A stretch of DNA of 8,208 nt, from contig DIZZ01000266.1 of assembly GCA_002428045.1 (NCBI GenBank), forward strand, positions 1-8,208, in the 5' to 3' direction. Source of the DNA: Verrucomicrobia bacterium UBA6015 (GTDB lineage Bacteria > Verrucomicrobiota > Kiritimatiellia > UBA8416). Positions within the stretch are counted from its first letter, which is position 1. Each line of letters begins with the position of its first letter. Both the position numbers and the translations under genes were made by a program. The notes under the pieces were generated by a model. That model saw nothing but the letters and a program-made list of their open reading frames with translations, had not been told where the DNA came from and made no database searches. Positions 1-7,125 of the stretch are shown in pieces.

Positions 1-1
1 G

Positions 2-355
2 CAGTGTCTATCGGCTCGGCAGGCCATGAGCCTGGAGCTGCTGCTGAAGCAATCCAAGAGCGGTCGTGAACCGGTGATGCGCGCCTTGGAGTGTCTGATT
101 GCCTGCCGTGAAGTGGAGGTGCTTCGCCCTGTCGGATCAAGCCATCAGCAGGCGTTGATCACACAGAATCCGTTGGAACATTATCGGCTGGTAAGAGCCA
201 GCGATCGTGATTATGCTTGGCAGAGTCATATTCAGGAAGCGGTTGTTGAAAACGATAGGGTTATCGAGTGGCCGGAGATGGGTGTTGAAGTTGAACGTGT
301 CTACGATTTTTCATGGCTGCTACCCTGGCGGCAGTATGTCTGTGCAGCAGGGTAA
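2..355 (+). CDS. Unrecognised protein, probably a 5'-truncated gene; weak Uma2-like C-terminus
   Basis: The reading frame is open to the left edge of the window, so this is probably the 3' part of a longer gene. The first in-frame ATG is at 26 and would give 109 residues; it has only a weak purine run (GGCAGG) close upstream. I see no signal peptide, membrane segment or catalytic motif. The C-terminal half, with HYRLV, then a tryptophan, then DRVIEWPEMGVEVERVYDF, recalls the pattern near the end of Uma2-family (PD-(D/E)XK-like) proteins, where a 'v.vyrr...W...d.v.lp.lGl.l.l..iY' pattern is common. The catalytic core that would settle it lies outside the window, or is absent if the gene starts at 26. 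The product is therefore best treated as hypothetical. The gene ends 19 bp before phoU on the same strand, so the two may share a transcript. Confidence 0.5.
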   Translation, partial: QCLSARQAMSLELLLKQSKSGREPVMRALECLIACREVEVLRPVGSSHQQALITQNPLEHYRLVRASDRDYAWQSHIQEAVVENDRVIEWPEMGVEVERVYDFSWLLPWRQYVCAAG

Positions 356-374
356 TTAGAAAGAGGAGGAGGGG

Positions 375-1040
375 ATGAGTATTTATTTTTTCAAGGAGAT
401 GGGGCGGGTCAAGACCGATATCCTGGAATTGTGCGCGATGGTCGAGGACCGGCTGCATAAGGCGGTTGTGGCGGTGGTCACACGCGATGCGGAATTGGCC
501 CGTACAGTGGTCGAGGCCGATCAGGAAATCGATGCCAAGGAAGTGGATATCGAGGAGGAACTCCTCAAGATCATGGCCCTGAACCAACCCGTGGCGGTGG
601 ACTTGCGATTCCTGGTGGCGACCCTCAAAATCAACAGCGATCTGGAGCGGATTGGTGACCTGGCGGTGAACATCGCCGAACGGGCGCTCGTGCTCAACCG
701 CAAGGTACACGACACCATGCCGGTGGATCTCTCCCAGATGTCAGAGGCCGTGAAGGCCATGCTGCGCCGCAGTATTGATGCGCTCGTCAATATCGATGCC
801 GAGGCGGCTCGGGCAGTTTGCCGTGATGATGATGCGATTGACCAGATGAAGCATGAGATTGATGACGAGATCAAGGTGCGCATGACCCGCGAGACCGAAA
901 AAGACGCGATTGATGTGCTGGTCGCCCTCTTGCGGGTTACCCGCGATCTGGAGCGTATTTCCGATCACGCCACGAACATTGCCGAGGATCTGATCTATAT
1001 CAGCGACGGACGGATCGTACGTCATCACGTGACCGATTGA
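375..1040 (+). CDS. phoU: PhoU, phosphate signalling/transport regulator
   Basis: This 221-residue protein has the usual PhoU length and its two-fold architecture of paired three-helix bundles. The first half carries 'EADQEIDAKE' (47-56), 'QPVAVDLR' (71-78) and the metal-binding-type helix 'DLERIGDLAVNIAE' (89-102). The second half repeats the last motif as 'DLERISDHATNIAEDLIY' (191-208). In characterised bacteria PhoU is cytoplasmic, links the PstSCAB phosphate transporter to the PhoR sensor kinase, and dampens phosphate uptake and Pho regulon expression. The start is supported by a near-ideal ribosome binding site, AGGAGGAGGGG, at 364-374, although its purine run reaches the ATG itself. The usual partner pstB is not upstream; a short unrecognised gene is. 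The next gene is convergent and ends 27 bp away, with no clear T-rich terminator hairpin between them. The assignment is firm; the role of a PhoU outside a pst operon is inferred to be the same. Confidence 0.97.
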   Translation: MSIYFFKEMGRVKTDILELCAMVEDRLHKAVVAVVTRDAELARTVVEADQEIDAKEVDIEEELLKIMALNQPVAVDLRFLVATLKINSDLERIGDLAVNIAERALVLNRKVHDTMPVDLSQMSEAVKAMLRRSIDALVNIDAEAARAVCRDDDAIDQMKHEIDDEIKVRMTRETEKDAIDVLVALLRVTRDLERISDHATNIAEDLIYISDGRIVRHHVTD

Positions 1041-1067
1041 GTCAGGCATTCGGCGAGGCTGCCAGCT

Positions 1068-1454
1068 TCAGGGTGCCGTCTTTACCGCTGCCCAGTTGCC
1101 TTCGCGGAAAAGTTCGTCCTCGAAGTTCTCGGTGAAGGTACCACTCATGGTTTCTCCACTGGCCGATCCTGTAAACGTCTTCAGATCCTCATCTCGGATA
1201 GTGAACTCAACCGTGTTTCCGGTCACCGAGCCATTCACGTCGCCGTATCTGCTTGATCCTGTCAGTGTGCTGTTGTTTTGGGCCAGGGTCACCGGGAACG
1301 TCACCACCCTGCCAGTGCTGAAAGATTGCGTCAGGCTCCACGTTCCGGCAACCTGGGTTGGCGACCCTCCGCCGCTATCGTCGCTTTCGCAACCGGCAAG
1401 CATCACCGCACCTGCCAACAGTACGGTGAACAACCACCGATGATTAAACCTCAT
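1068..1454 (-). CDS. Small secreted lipoprotein with beta-rich G-rich domain
   Basis: The 128-residue product begins with a lipoprotein signal peptide: charged MRFNHRW, a hydrophobic stretch (8-20) and the lipobox LAGC with the lipidated cysteine at 22. An acidic and glycine/serine tether follows (ESDDSGGGSP, 23-32). The mature part has the alternating pattern of a small beta-sheet or lipocalin-like domain: 'GTWSLTQ' (37-43), 'LAQNNSTLTGSS' (57-68), 'GSVTGNTVEFTI' (75-86), 'FTGSASGETMSGTF' (94-107) and a closing 'GNWAAVK' (119-125). I recognise this only as a type common among uncharacterised bacterial lipoproteins; no enzyme motif or ligand site is visible. The start is fixed by a perfect Shine-Dalgarno, AAGGAGG (minus strand, 1467-1461), 6 bases before the ATG. 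It lies 96 bp downstream of the symporter on the same strand and may be co-transcribed with it or use its own promoter. It should be anchored to the inner or outer membrane. Confidence 0.82.
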   Translation of the reverse strand: MRFNHRWLFTVLLAGAVMLAGCESDDSGGGSPTQVAGTWSLTQSFSTGRVVTFPVTLAQNNSTLTGSSRYGDVNGSVTGNTVEFTIRDEDLKTFTGSASGETMSGTFTENFEDELFREGNWAAVKTAP

Positions 1455-1507
1455 TTGGCACCTCCTTGCTTATCCCCTTAAATCCGACATTGGAAACAAC
1501 GAGGGTA

Positions 1508-1537
1508 ATGGTACCCTGCACGGTAGGAATCGGTCAA
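1508..1537 (-). promoter_or_regulatory. Candidate sigma70-type promoter for the lipoprotein gene
   Basis: Read on the minus strand, TTGACC (1537-1532) and TACCAT (1513-1508) are separated by 18 bp, matching five and four of six consensus positions. Transcription would start near 1501 and leave a leader of about 46 bases containing the AAGGAGG ribosome site. The -10 element is overlapped by a small inverted repeat, GGGTA (1503-1507) and TACCC (1512-1516). This is pattern matching only; sigma factor preferences of this organism are unknown. Confidence 0.4.
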
Positions 1538-1550
1538 TACGAATAAACGG

Positions 1551-2990
1551 TTAGTTCTGGTTCCGGCCGTTGTTGCGCAGGCTCAGGAGCCAACCGGTAC
1601 TGAAGCACACGATGAACGAGAGCGGGAAGTAGTACACCCAGTGCACGCCGTAGGCTTTGGCTGCAAGCGTGGCCGCGATCGCCAGCGGTACCCCGGCGCA
1701 CCAGGCGGCGAAGCGGGCCTGCTTGACGGCCAATCCGAGCACGAAGAGCGCAAGTACAGGCGCATTGAATAGCCCCATGTAGGTTGAAAAGGCCTCGATG
1801 ATGTTGCCCGTGCGCGAAATGCCGAAGGCCATGGCGGTCGAGACAACGCCCAGGATGATCGTCAACAGGCGGGCTTGTTTCACGTCGTGGAGTTCGTCCC
1901 GCAGGTGGCGTCGAAAGGGTTTAATCAGGTCGATTTCGATGACCGTGGCCAGGGAGTTGATGCCCGAATCCATACTCGACATAGCCGCCGCAAAGATGGC
2001 GCTGATCAGCAGTCCTGACACCCCGTTAGGCAGGCTATGCATGATATAATGGGGCAGGACGCCATCGCTGGAGGGTATGGTTGTGTCCGGATTGGCTTGG
2101 TAAAACGCGAACAGTCCGAGCCCGATAAACAGCAGCAGAGAGACCATGACGACATCCGTCAGCGCATTGAAGATGGTTGCCTTGGCCACACCGCTCGGTT
2201 TGCGGATGGCCAGCATGCGCTGGACGGTGACCTGGTCAGTGCCGTAATCCTGCATCATCTGCAGGAAGAACGAGATCCCGACCGCCAGTCCGCTCATTTC
2301 AAAGAGACTTAGTCGCCAGGTACCGATGTCCAGTCGCCCTGCCGCCTGCGCCACGCTCAGGATGCCAGAAACACCATCGGGCGATTTAATCACCAGATCA
2401 ACCGCCACCCAGATGGCACCAGCAACCAGGATGATAAACTGGATCACGTCGGTCCAGAGCACGGCGGCCAGACCGCCCATGACCGTGTACAAGGTGGCGA
2501 TGCCTCCCATCAGCAGGATGTTCAGGGTCAGCGGCATGCCAGTGGCGATGGACAGCGCCAATGCCGGTGCATAAATCACGGTGCCCATCCAGCCGAGGCG
2601 CGCCAGCACAAACAGCAGCGAGACGGCGGTACGCCCTGCGGCCCCGAAGCGCAGCCCGATGAATTGATAGGATGTTGTCACGCCGTGCCGGCGATAGGCC
2701 GGGTAGAGGACCAGCACGAGTACGGGAACCAGTAGCGGGCTGACGATGCAGACGATCAGCAGGGACACATTCTCCTCAAAGGCGCGGGAGGGAAGGCCCA
2801 TGAAGGTCACCGCGCTGGTCAATGAGGCGAACATGCTCATCGCCACCGGTAGCCAGGGCATGGCGCGTGAGGCAAGGAAGTACTCCTCCGCCGATTGCTG
2901 GCGGCGCATGAAATAAAGCCCGATCAGTACCATGCTGAGCAGGTAGACCCCGAGAATGATGCTATTTAACAAACCAAACGAAACCGGCAT
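1551..2990 (-). CDS. Sodium:solute symporter (SSS family, TC 2.A.21)
   Basis: This 479-residue integral membrane protein has about 13 hydrophobic segments, in line with the family's LeuT-type fold. Family landmarks are visible in order: 'SAEEYFLASRAMPW' after the first membrane segment (33-46); 'SMFASLTSAVTFMG' in the next helix (52-65), which contributes to the sodium site in relatives; 'YTVMGGLAAVLWTDVIQ' (168-184), the SSS signature; 'DYGTDQVTVQRML' (248-260); and 'AAAMSSMDSGINS' (334-346), whose small and hydroxyl residues line the sodium site. The length is normal and no key segment is missing. The family moves sugars, amino acids, carboxylates, vitamins or similar solutes into the cytoplasm with sodium; the substrate cannot be told from sequence here. 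The start at 2990 is preceded by a purine-rich GGAAGGGGGG ribosome site. Divergent from the protease gene across 130 bp, and upstream of the lipoprotein gene on the same strand. Confidence 0.96.
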   Translation of the reverse strand: MPVSFGLLNSIILGVYLLSMVLIGLYFMRRQQSAEEYFLASRAMPWLPVAMSMFASLTSAVTFMGLPSRAFEENVSLLIVCIVSPLLVPVLVLVLYPAYRRHGVTTSYQFIGLRFGAAGRTAVSLLFVLARLGWMGTVIYAPALALSIATGMPLTLNILLMGGIATLYTVMGGLAAVLWTDVIQFIILVAGAIWVAVDLVIKSPDGVSGILSVAQAAGRLDIGTWRLSLFEMSGLAVGISFFLQMMQDYGTDQVTVQRMLAIRKPSGVAKATIFNALTDVVMVSLLLFIGLGLFAFYQANPDTTIPSSDGVLPHYIMHSLPNGVSGLLISAIFAAAMSSMDSGINSLATVIEIDLIKPFRRHLRDELHDVKQARLLTIILGVVSTAMAFGISRTGNIIEAFSTYMGLFNAPVLALFVLGLAVKQARFAAWCAGVPLAIAATLAAKAYGVHWVYYFPLSFIVCFSTGWLLSLRNNGRNQN

Positions 2991-3052
2991 TCATGCCCCC
3001 CTTCCTTTACGCGCATCAGTCTACGGATAGAATGTGCAAGAGGAAAGCAAAA

Positions 3053-3099
3053 ATTACAGAAACGCTTGCGGAAAGGATTGGCAAAGGCGGTTCTGTAAT
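3053..3099. repeat. Imperfect inverted repeat in the symporter/protease divergent region
   Basis: The 130 bp between the symporter and protease starts (2991-3120) holds one clear structure. Arm ATTACAGAA-A-CGCTT (3053-3067) is complementary to AGGCG-G-TTCTGTAAT (3085-3099). Nine outer pairs are perfect, followed by one A/G mismatch and five more pairs including one G-T. The unpaired centre is 17 bases. A possible plus-strand -35 (TTGGCA, 3078-3083) lies in the centre, with TACATT (3102-3107) 18 bp beyond. This would suit a two-fold operator controlling one or both divergent genes; an RNA hairpin is the alternative. There is no T-run after either arm that would make it a typical intrinsic terminator. 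The structure is seen directly; the function is inferred. Confidence 0.6.
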
Positions 3100-3120
3100 G
3101 GTACATTGATTAACAATTAA

Positions 3121-6100
3121 ATGAAACTGTTTCGCATATCCTTGGTGGCGGTGTTACTGGTCTGCCTCGTTGCATTCTGGGCCCATGTTGCTTCCCCTCC
3201 GCCGATGGGGAATCCGTCGCCCTCCATCAACGGTGTCGGCACTGGTGGTGGTTCGGGTAGCGCAGCGGCGGGCCCGTCTGGCAAGGCGTCGGGGGCGGTT
3301 GAAGCGGCACACGTATCCATCCCTCACGGGCAGGATCCGGGGGGCTCGGCGGGCGGCTGGCAGATCCGGGCGCAGGATGCTCGGGGGTATGTCAGGGAGC
3401 GGCTGGTTGAGAATACGGGAAAGTACACGGTTCACCGGATTGAGGAGCGCTGGCAGCGGACGGAATTGCCGGGGGCTGAAGACGTGTTGCTGGAGCGGCG
3501 CACGATGGTCGGGGATCATGTGATGGTACAGCTTCGCGAGGGTGCGACGGAGGCGGATCTGGAGCGGGCCATCCGGAAGCATGGGTTCCGGTTGCGTACG
3601 GCACTTCGGGTTCCGCGCGGGTTCCTCGTTGCCGTGGACACGCCGGATGCGGGTTCCGTGCCCGCGTTATTGCGTGCGCTTGCGGGAGAGCCTTTCATCG
3701 GCATCGCGGAGCCCGACTACCTCTGCACGATTAACGATGAGGCTCCCGCAGGGCAGGTGTCGATTGCCGAGACCCGCCCTGACGATGCGCGTTACAGTGC
3801 TTTATGGGGGATGGAAAAGATCGGCATGCCGCGCGTCTGGGATGCCACTACAGGGACGGGCGGTGTTGCCGTGGCGGTGTTTGATACCGGCATTGACGTG
3901 GACCATCCCGATCTTGTCGATAATCTATGGATCAATCCGCATGAGATTGACGGGAACGGTACCGATGATGATAACAACGGGTATGTGGATGATATTCATG
4001 GCTGGGATTTCTATCACGATGTCAATGATCCCACGGATCTCAATAGCCACGGAACCCACGTTTCCGGTACCATTGGGGCGGTCGGCAACAATACGCTGGG
4101 GGTGGTGGGCGTGGCGTGGAATGTACGCATCATCCCGATTAAGTTTTTCGGATATAATGTCGATGGTGTGCTGGAAGGGTATGTGTCGGATGCCGCCTCG
4201 GGGATGTACTACGTCATCTCGATGGCGGGTCGCCAGGGGGGGCAATCACCGAGGATTCGCGTGACCAACCATAGCTGGGGCGGAACGGGATTTTCGCAAC
4301 TGCTGCAGGATGCATTCCAGCTTGCCCAGTCGCAAGGCATCCTGCATATCGCGGCGGCGGGGAATGGTACTGGCGTGGAGCGGAATAACGATCTTTATCC
4401 ACATTATCCATCCAGTTTCGGTGTCAGCAATATGGTGGCCGTGGCGAATACCACGGCTGGCGATCAATTAAGTGCCAGTTCGTATTACGGGGCGACCGCA
4501 GTCGATCTTGGCGCTCCCGGAGAGAATATTCTAAGTACCTTACCTGGAGATATATACGGATCGAAGACCGGTACCTCTATGGCCTCCCCTCATGTCGCCG
4601 GGGCGGCGGCCCTGCTGTTCGAGATGTTTCCTGATTTAGACTGGCAGGATGTGCGACGCTTGTTGCTTGAAAGTGTCGACGTGCTGCCCGCCTTGAACGG
4701 ACTATGCGTGTCGGGGGGGCGCTTGAATGTTTATAAGGCCATCGCGCTGGGCCCTGTGCAAATCTGGCATGAGCCGCTGCCGAATACAATGGATGGAAGC
4801 GCCGGTTTTCCTGTAGAGGTAAGGGTCCGGCCCAGCCTGTCGTTTGTGGACACCAACCGGGTTGAGTTGCTGTGGAATACGACCGGCGATCCCGATATCC
4901 TCACGTCCGTGGGCATGCGTTATGAGGGCGATGATCGTTTTGTTGCCCATATCCCGGCGCAGCCCACCGGTGCCAGGGTGTCTTACATGATCAGGGTGGA
5001 AATGCTGTCTGGACACGTTGCTACCTATCCAGCGGATGCCTCCTTGCATGCGTTTGAAATCACGTATCCGGTCACCCTCTACGTCGCCGGGTATCCTGCC
5101 GGGATCGGGGCGGTTTCGCCTGGGTATGGCAAGTCGATCTCGCCCCATGGCGCGGGCGTCAGTGCTATAGCGCCCGAATTCAGTGCCTCTGTTGACGGAC
5201 GGCGCTGGCGTTGCTCGGGATGGGAGGGGGCGGGGTCGGTGCCCACGGTCGGTTACACGAATCGGGTCGATTTTTTGATCCGGGATACCTCGTATCTGCT
5301 TTGGCACTGGCGCGAGCAGATCACGCTGACGCAAACGTCGTATCCGACAGGCGTGTTGAATGCGGTAGCTTGGCATGAGCTTGGTTCCACGCTGAATACG
5401 CTGGAGGCCCCTGAGCGTGCGGATATAAATGGGGTATCGCATGCCTTTACAGGGTGGGAGATCAACGGTCAGCGATATCCGGATGCCGTCAGTGCGGCTC
5501 GCAATCCCGCCGTCATCCCCTCTATCGCGGAGCCGCAGGCGGCAGTTGCTCGTTATTTGCCTGTGATGCAGGATTCGGATGCGGATGGGTTGGCTGACTG
5601 GTGGGAACAGTTCTATTTCAACCGTTTAAACGGTGCCGGGGATACCGATCCTGATGGCGACGGATTCAGTAATGCGCAGGAATTTGCCGACGGGGCCGAT
5701 CCGTCATCCTCCGAATCCGTTCCCGAAGGACCGGTCATTGCGCATGTTCCCCTGCCGCCAGCGGTCATAGTCCCCTCGCCGTGGTCGATCCAGGCCGCTA
5801 TCACCGACCGGGGGACTGTTGCATCGGTCACGCTGGCTTGGCAGCGCAATCAGGGGGATTGGTTGCAGGTTCCGATGACGTCAGCGGGGGATGCCCTTTA
5901 TCGTGGTTCGATTTCACTGCCCGATCTGCCGGGCGATCAGATTTCCTATTACATCGTAGCCTCCGACAGTGGGTTATATGCGACGACGTCGGCGGTACAT
6001 CAGTTCACGGTCACTTACCCCGTCCTTTCCTACGTGCCGCCGTCGACCAGCCTGTCTGCCGTTGCTGGCCAGAACACGACCGTCTCGGTTCATCTAACCA

Positions 6101-7092
6101 ATGCCGGCAATGCCACGGCGGAGTGGCGCACGAGCGATGGCATGAGCGAACCGGTGGCCCCCGAGCCCGGTGCATGGACCCATTCAGGGGCAAGGGATCA
6201 ATGGCACATTTCCACGCGCCAGGCGTTTTCTCCGCCGTATGCCTGGTTCTGCGGAAGTCCATCGGGGGGTAGTTATAGCGGGTCCATGGACGCCTCGCTT
6301 TACACTCCCCCCGTTATGTTGGGGGGCTCTCCAGTCCTGCGTTTCATGCACTGGGCGGAAATGGAGCGGGATGGCTCCAATGGGTTTGAAAACCACTACT
6401 GGGATGGTGCTGTGGTGGAGATTTCCCGTGATGATGGTCATACGTTTGAATCGATCACGCCCGTTGGTGGATATCCTTATCAGATCACGCCCAACTCCGC
6501 CTCGCCATTTGAAGGCAACCGACCCTGTCTGGGCGGGACCACGGGGGGCTGGGAATTGGTTGAGTTTGACTTGGCGGCCTATGCGGGGGAAGTCGTCCAA
6601 GTGCGTTTCCGTTTCGGGACTGACGCTTTCGTCGAATCGCGCGGGTGGTTCCTGGATGACATTTCATTTTCGTGGGAAACCCCGTGGTTGGTGGCCCCGG
6701 CCAGTGGTTCCGTTCCTGCCGGTGGCACCGCAGATGTTGAACTGCGTCTGAAAACGGCAACCCTCGCGCCGGGATTCTACCAGACTCGGTGGATCGCCCC
6801 TTGTAATGCCCCTTTGCAACCCATCCTGACGGTGCCGATCAGTGTCCGTGTTTATGCGCCGCCTTCGATGCGACTGAGTGCGGAGAACCCTGGGCAGTTT
6901 GTGGTCACATGGCAGAGTCAGACCGGACGGGTGTATCACCTATCGTCAGGAACCCGCATGCAGGAGGTCGCGGAGTGGCGAGGGCTTCCTGGCGCGACGA
7001 ACCTGCCAGGGGTTGCAGGGTCGATGTCGTATACGGGGCGTATTGAGCAGGTACCGATGCGATTCTATAGAATTGATGAGCAGGCTCCATAA
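3121..7092 (+). CDS. Exported multi-domain subtilisin-family (S8) serine protease
   Basis: The 1323-residue product starts with an uncleaved anchor or signal peptide (hydrophobic 6-22, no lipobox), then a Gly/Ser/Pro/Ala-rich stretch (25-75). An inhibitor-like propeptide follows (134-201, ending 'IGIAEPDYL'). The S8 catalytic domain (about 215-543) is intact: Asp255 in 'VAVFDTGIDVDHPDL', His310 in 'SHGTHVSGT', oxyanion Asn415 in 'AAAGN' and Ser486 in 'GTSMASPHVAGAAALL'. An acidic, probably calcium-binding insert 'GTDDDNNGYVDD' spans 280-291. Downstream come an Ig/Fn3-like module (581-651), a divergent InlB-B-like module (652-738), a second similar unit (735-815), DxDxDG calcium motifs (818-861), a second copy of the Ig/Fn3-like module (903-968), a CARDB/BACON-like strand region (969-1010), a jelly-roll region like those in immune inhibitor A/MAM proteins (1017-1184), another Ig-like module (1189-1245), and a terminal 'FVVTWQS...RFYRI' module (1250-1317). 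It should act outside the cytoplasm after self-cleavage; the substrate is unknown. No PEP-CTERM or LPXTG signal is seen. The ATG lacks a nearby Shine-Dalgarno but gives the only start with a signal peptide. Confidence 0.96.
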   Translation: MKLFRISLVAVLLVCLVAFWAHVASPPPMGNPSPSINGVGTGGGSGSAAAGPSGKASGAVEAAHVSIPHGQDPGGSAGGWQIRAQDARGYVRERLVENTGKYTVHRIEERWQRTELPGAEDVLLERRTMVGDHVMVQLREGATEADLERAIRKHGFRLRTALRVPRGFLVAVDTPDAGSVPALLRALAGEPFIGIAEPDYLCTINDEAPAGQVSIAETRPDDARYSALWGMEKIGMPRVWDATTGTGGVAVAVFDTGIDVDHPDLVDNLWINPHEIDGNGTDDDNNGYVDDIHGWDFYHDVNDPTDLNSHGTHVSGTIGAVGNNTLGVVGVAWNVRIIPIKFFGYNVDGVLEGYVSDAASGMYYVISMAGRQGGQSPRIRVTNHSWGGTGFSQLLQDAFQLAQSQGILHIAAAGNGTGVERNNDLYPHYPSSFGVSNMVAVANTTAGDQLSASSYYGATAVDLGAPGENILSTLPGDIYGSKTGTSMASPHVAGAAALLFEMFPDLDWQDVRRLLLESVDVLPALNGLCVSGGRLNVYKAIALGPVQIWHEPLPNTMDGSAGFPVEVRVRPSLSFVDTNRVELLWNTTGDPDILTSVGMRYEGDDRFVAHIPAQPTGARVSYMIRVEMLSGHVATYPADASLHAFEITYPVTLYVAGYPAGIGAVSPGYGKSISPHGAGVSAIAPEFSASVDGRRWRCSGWEGAGSVPTVGYTNRVDFLIRDTSYLLWHWREQITLTQTSYPTGVLNAVAWHELGSTLNTLEAPERADINGVSHAFTGWEINGQRYPDAVSAARNPAVIPSIAEPQAAVARYLPVMQDSDADGLADWWEQFYFNRLNGAGDTDPDGDGFSNAQEFADGADPSSSESVPEGPVIAHVPLPPAVIVPSPWSIQAAITDRGTVASVTLAWQRNQGDWLQVPMTSAGDALYRGSISLPDLPGDQISYYIVASDSGLYATTSAVHQFTVTYPVLSYVPPSTSLSAVAGQNTTVSVHLTNAGNATAEWRTSDGMSEPVAPEPGAWTHSGARDQWHISTRQAFSPPYAWFCGSPSGGSYSGSMDASLYTPPVMLGGSPVLRFMHWAEMERDGSNGFENHYWDGAVVEISRDDGHTFESITPVGGYPYQITPNSASPFEGNRPCLGGTTGGWELVEFDLAAYAGEVVQVRFRFGTDAFVESRGWFLDDISFSWETPWLVAPASGSVPAGGTADVELRLKTATLAPGFYQTRWIAPCNAPLQPILTVPISVRVYAPPSMRLSAENPGQFVVTWQSQTGRVYHLSSGTRMQEVAEWRGLPGATNLPGVAGSMSYTGRIEQVPMRFYRIDEQAP

Positions 7093-7125
7093 TCGCCATG
7101 CCCGGGGATCAGCGGAGGATTAATC

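Noticed and set aside
261..710. 149-codon minus-strand open frame opposite phoU
   Set aside because: It is opposite the conserved PhoU motifs and has a His/Arg/Leu-rich composition typical of antisense frames.
1041..1067. Terminator between the convergent phoU and lipoprotein genes
   Set aside because: Only a four-base GGCA/TGCC pairing is visible and no T-run follows on either strand.
1096..1443. 115-codon plus-strand open frame opposite the lipoprotein
   Set aside because: The minus-strand frame has a signal peptide, lipobox and perfect ribosome site; this one has none of these.
3053..3099. Intrinsic terminator at the inverted repeat
   Set aside because: The outer arms are AT-rich, no T-run follows the right arm, and it lies between divergent gene starts where no transcript needs to end.
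3542..4264. 240-codon plus-strand open frame inside the protease gene
   Set aside because: It overlaps the catalytic domain in another frame, is rich in Arg, Met, Ser and Ile in an unprotein-like way, and shows no motif; the protease frame carries all catalytic motifs.
4702..5442. 246-codon minus-strand open frame opposite the protease
   Set aside because: Very Arg- and Pro-rich with no domain pattern, as expected for the antisense of a GC-rich gene.
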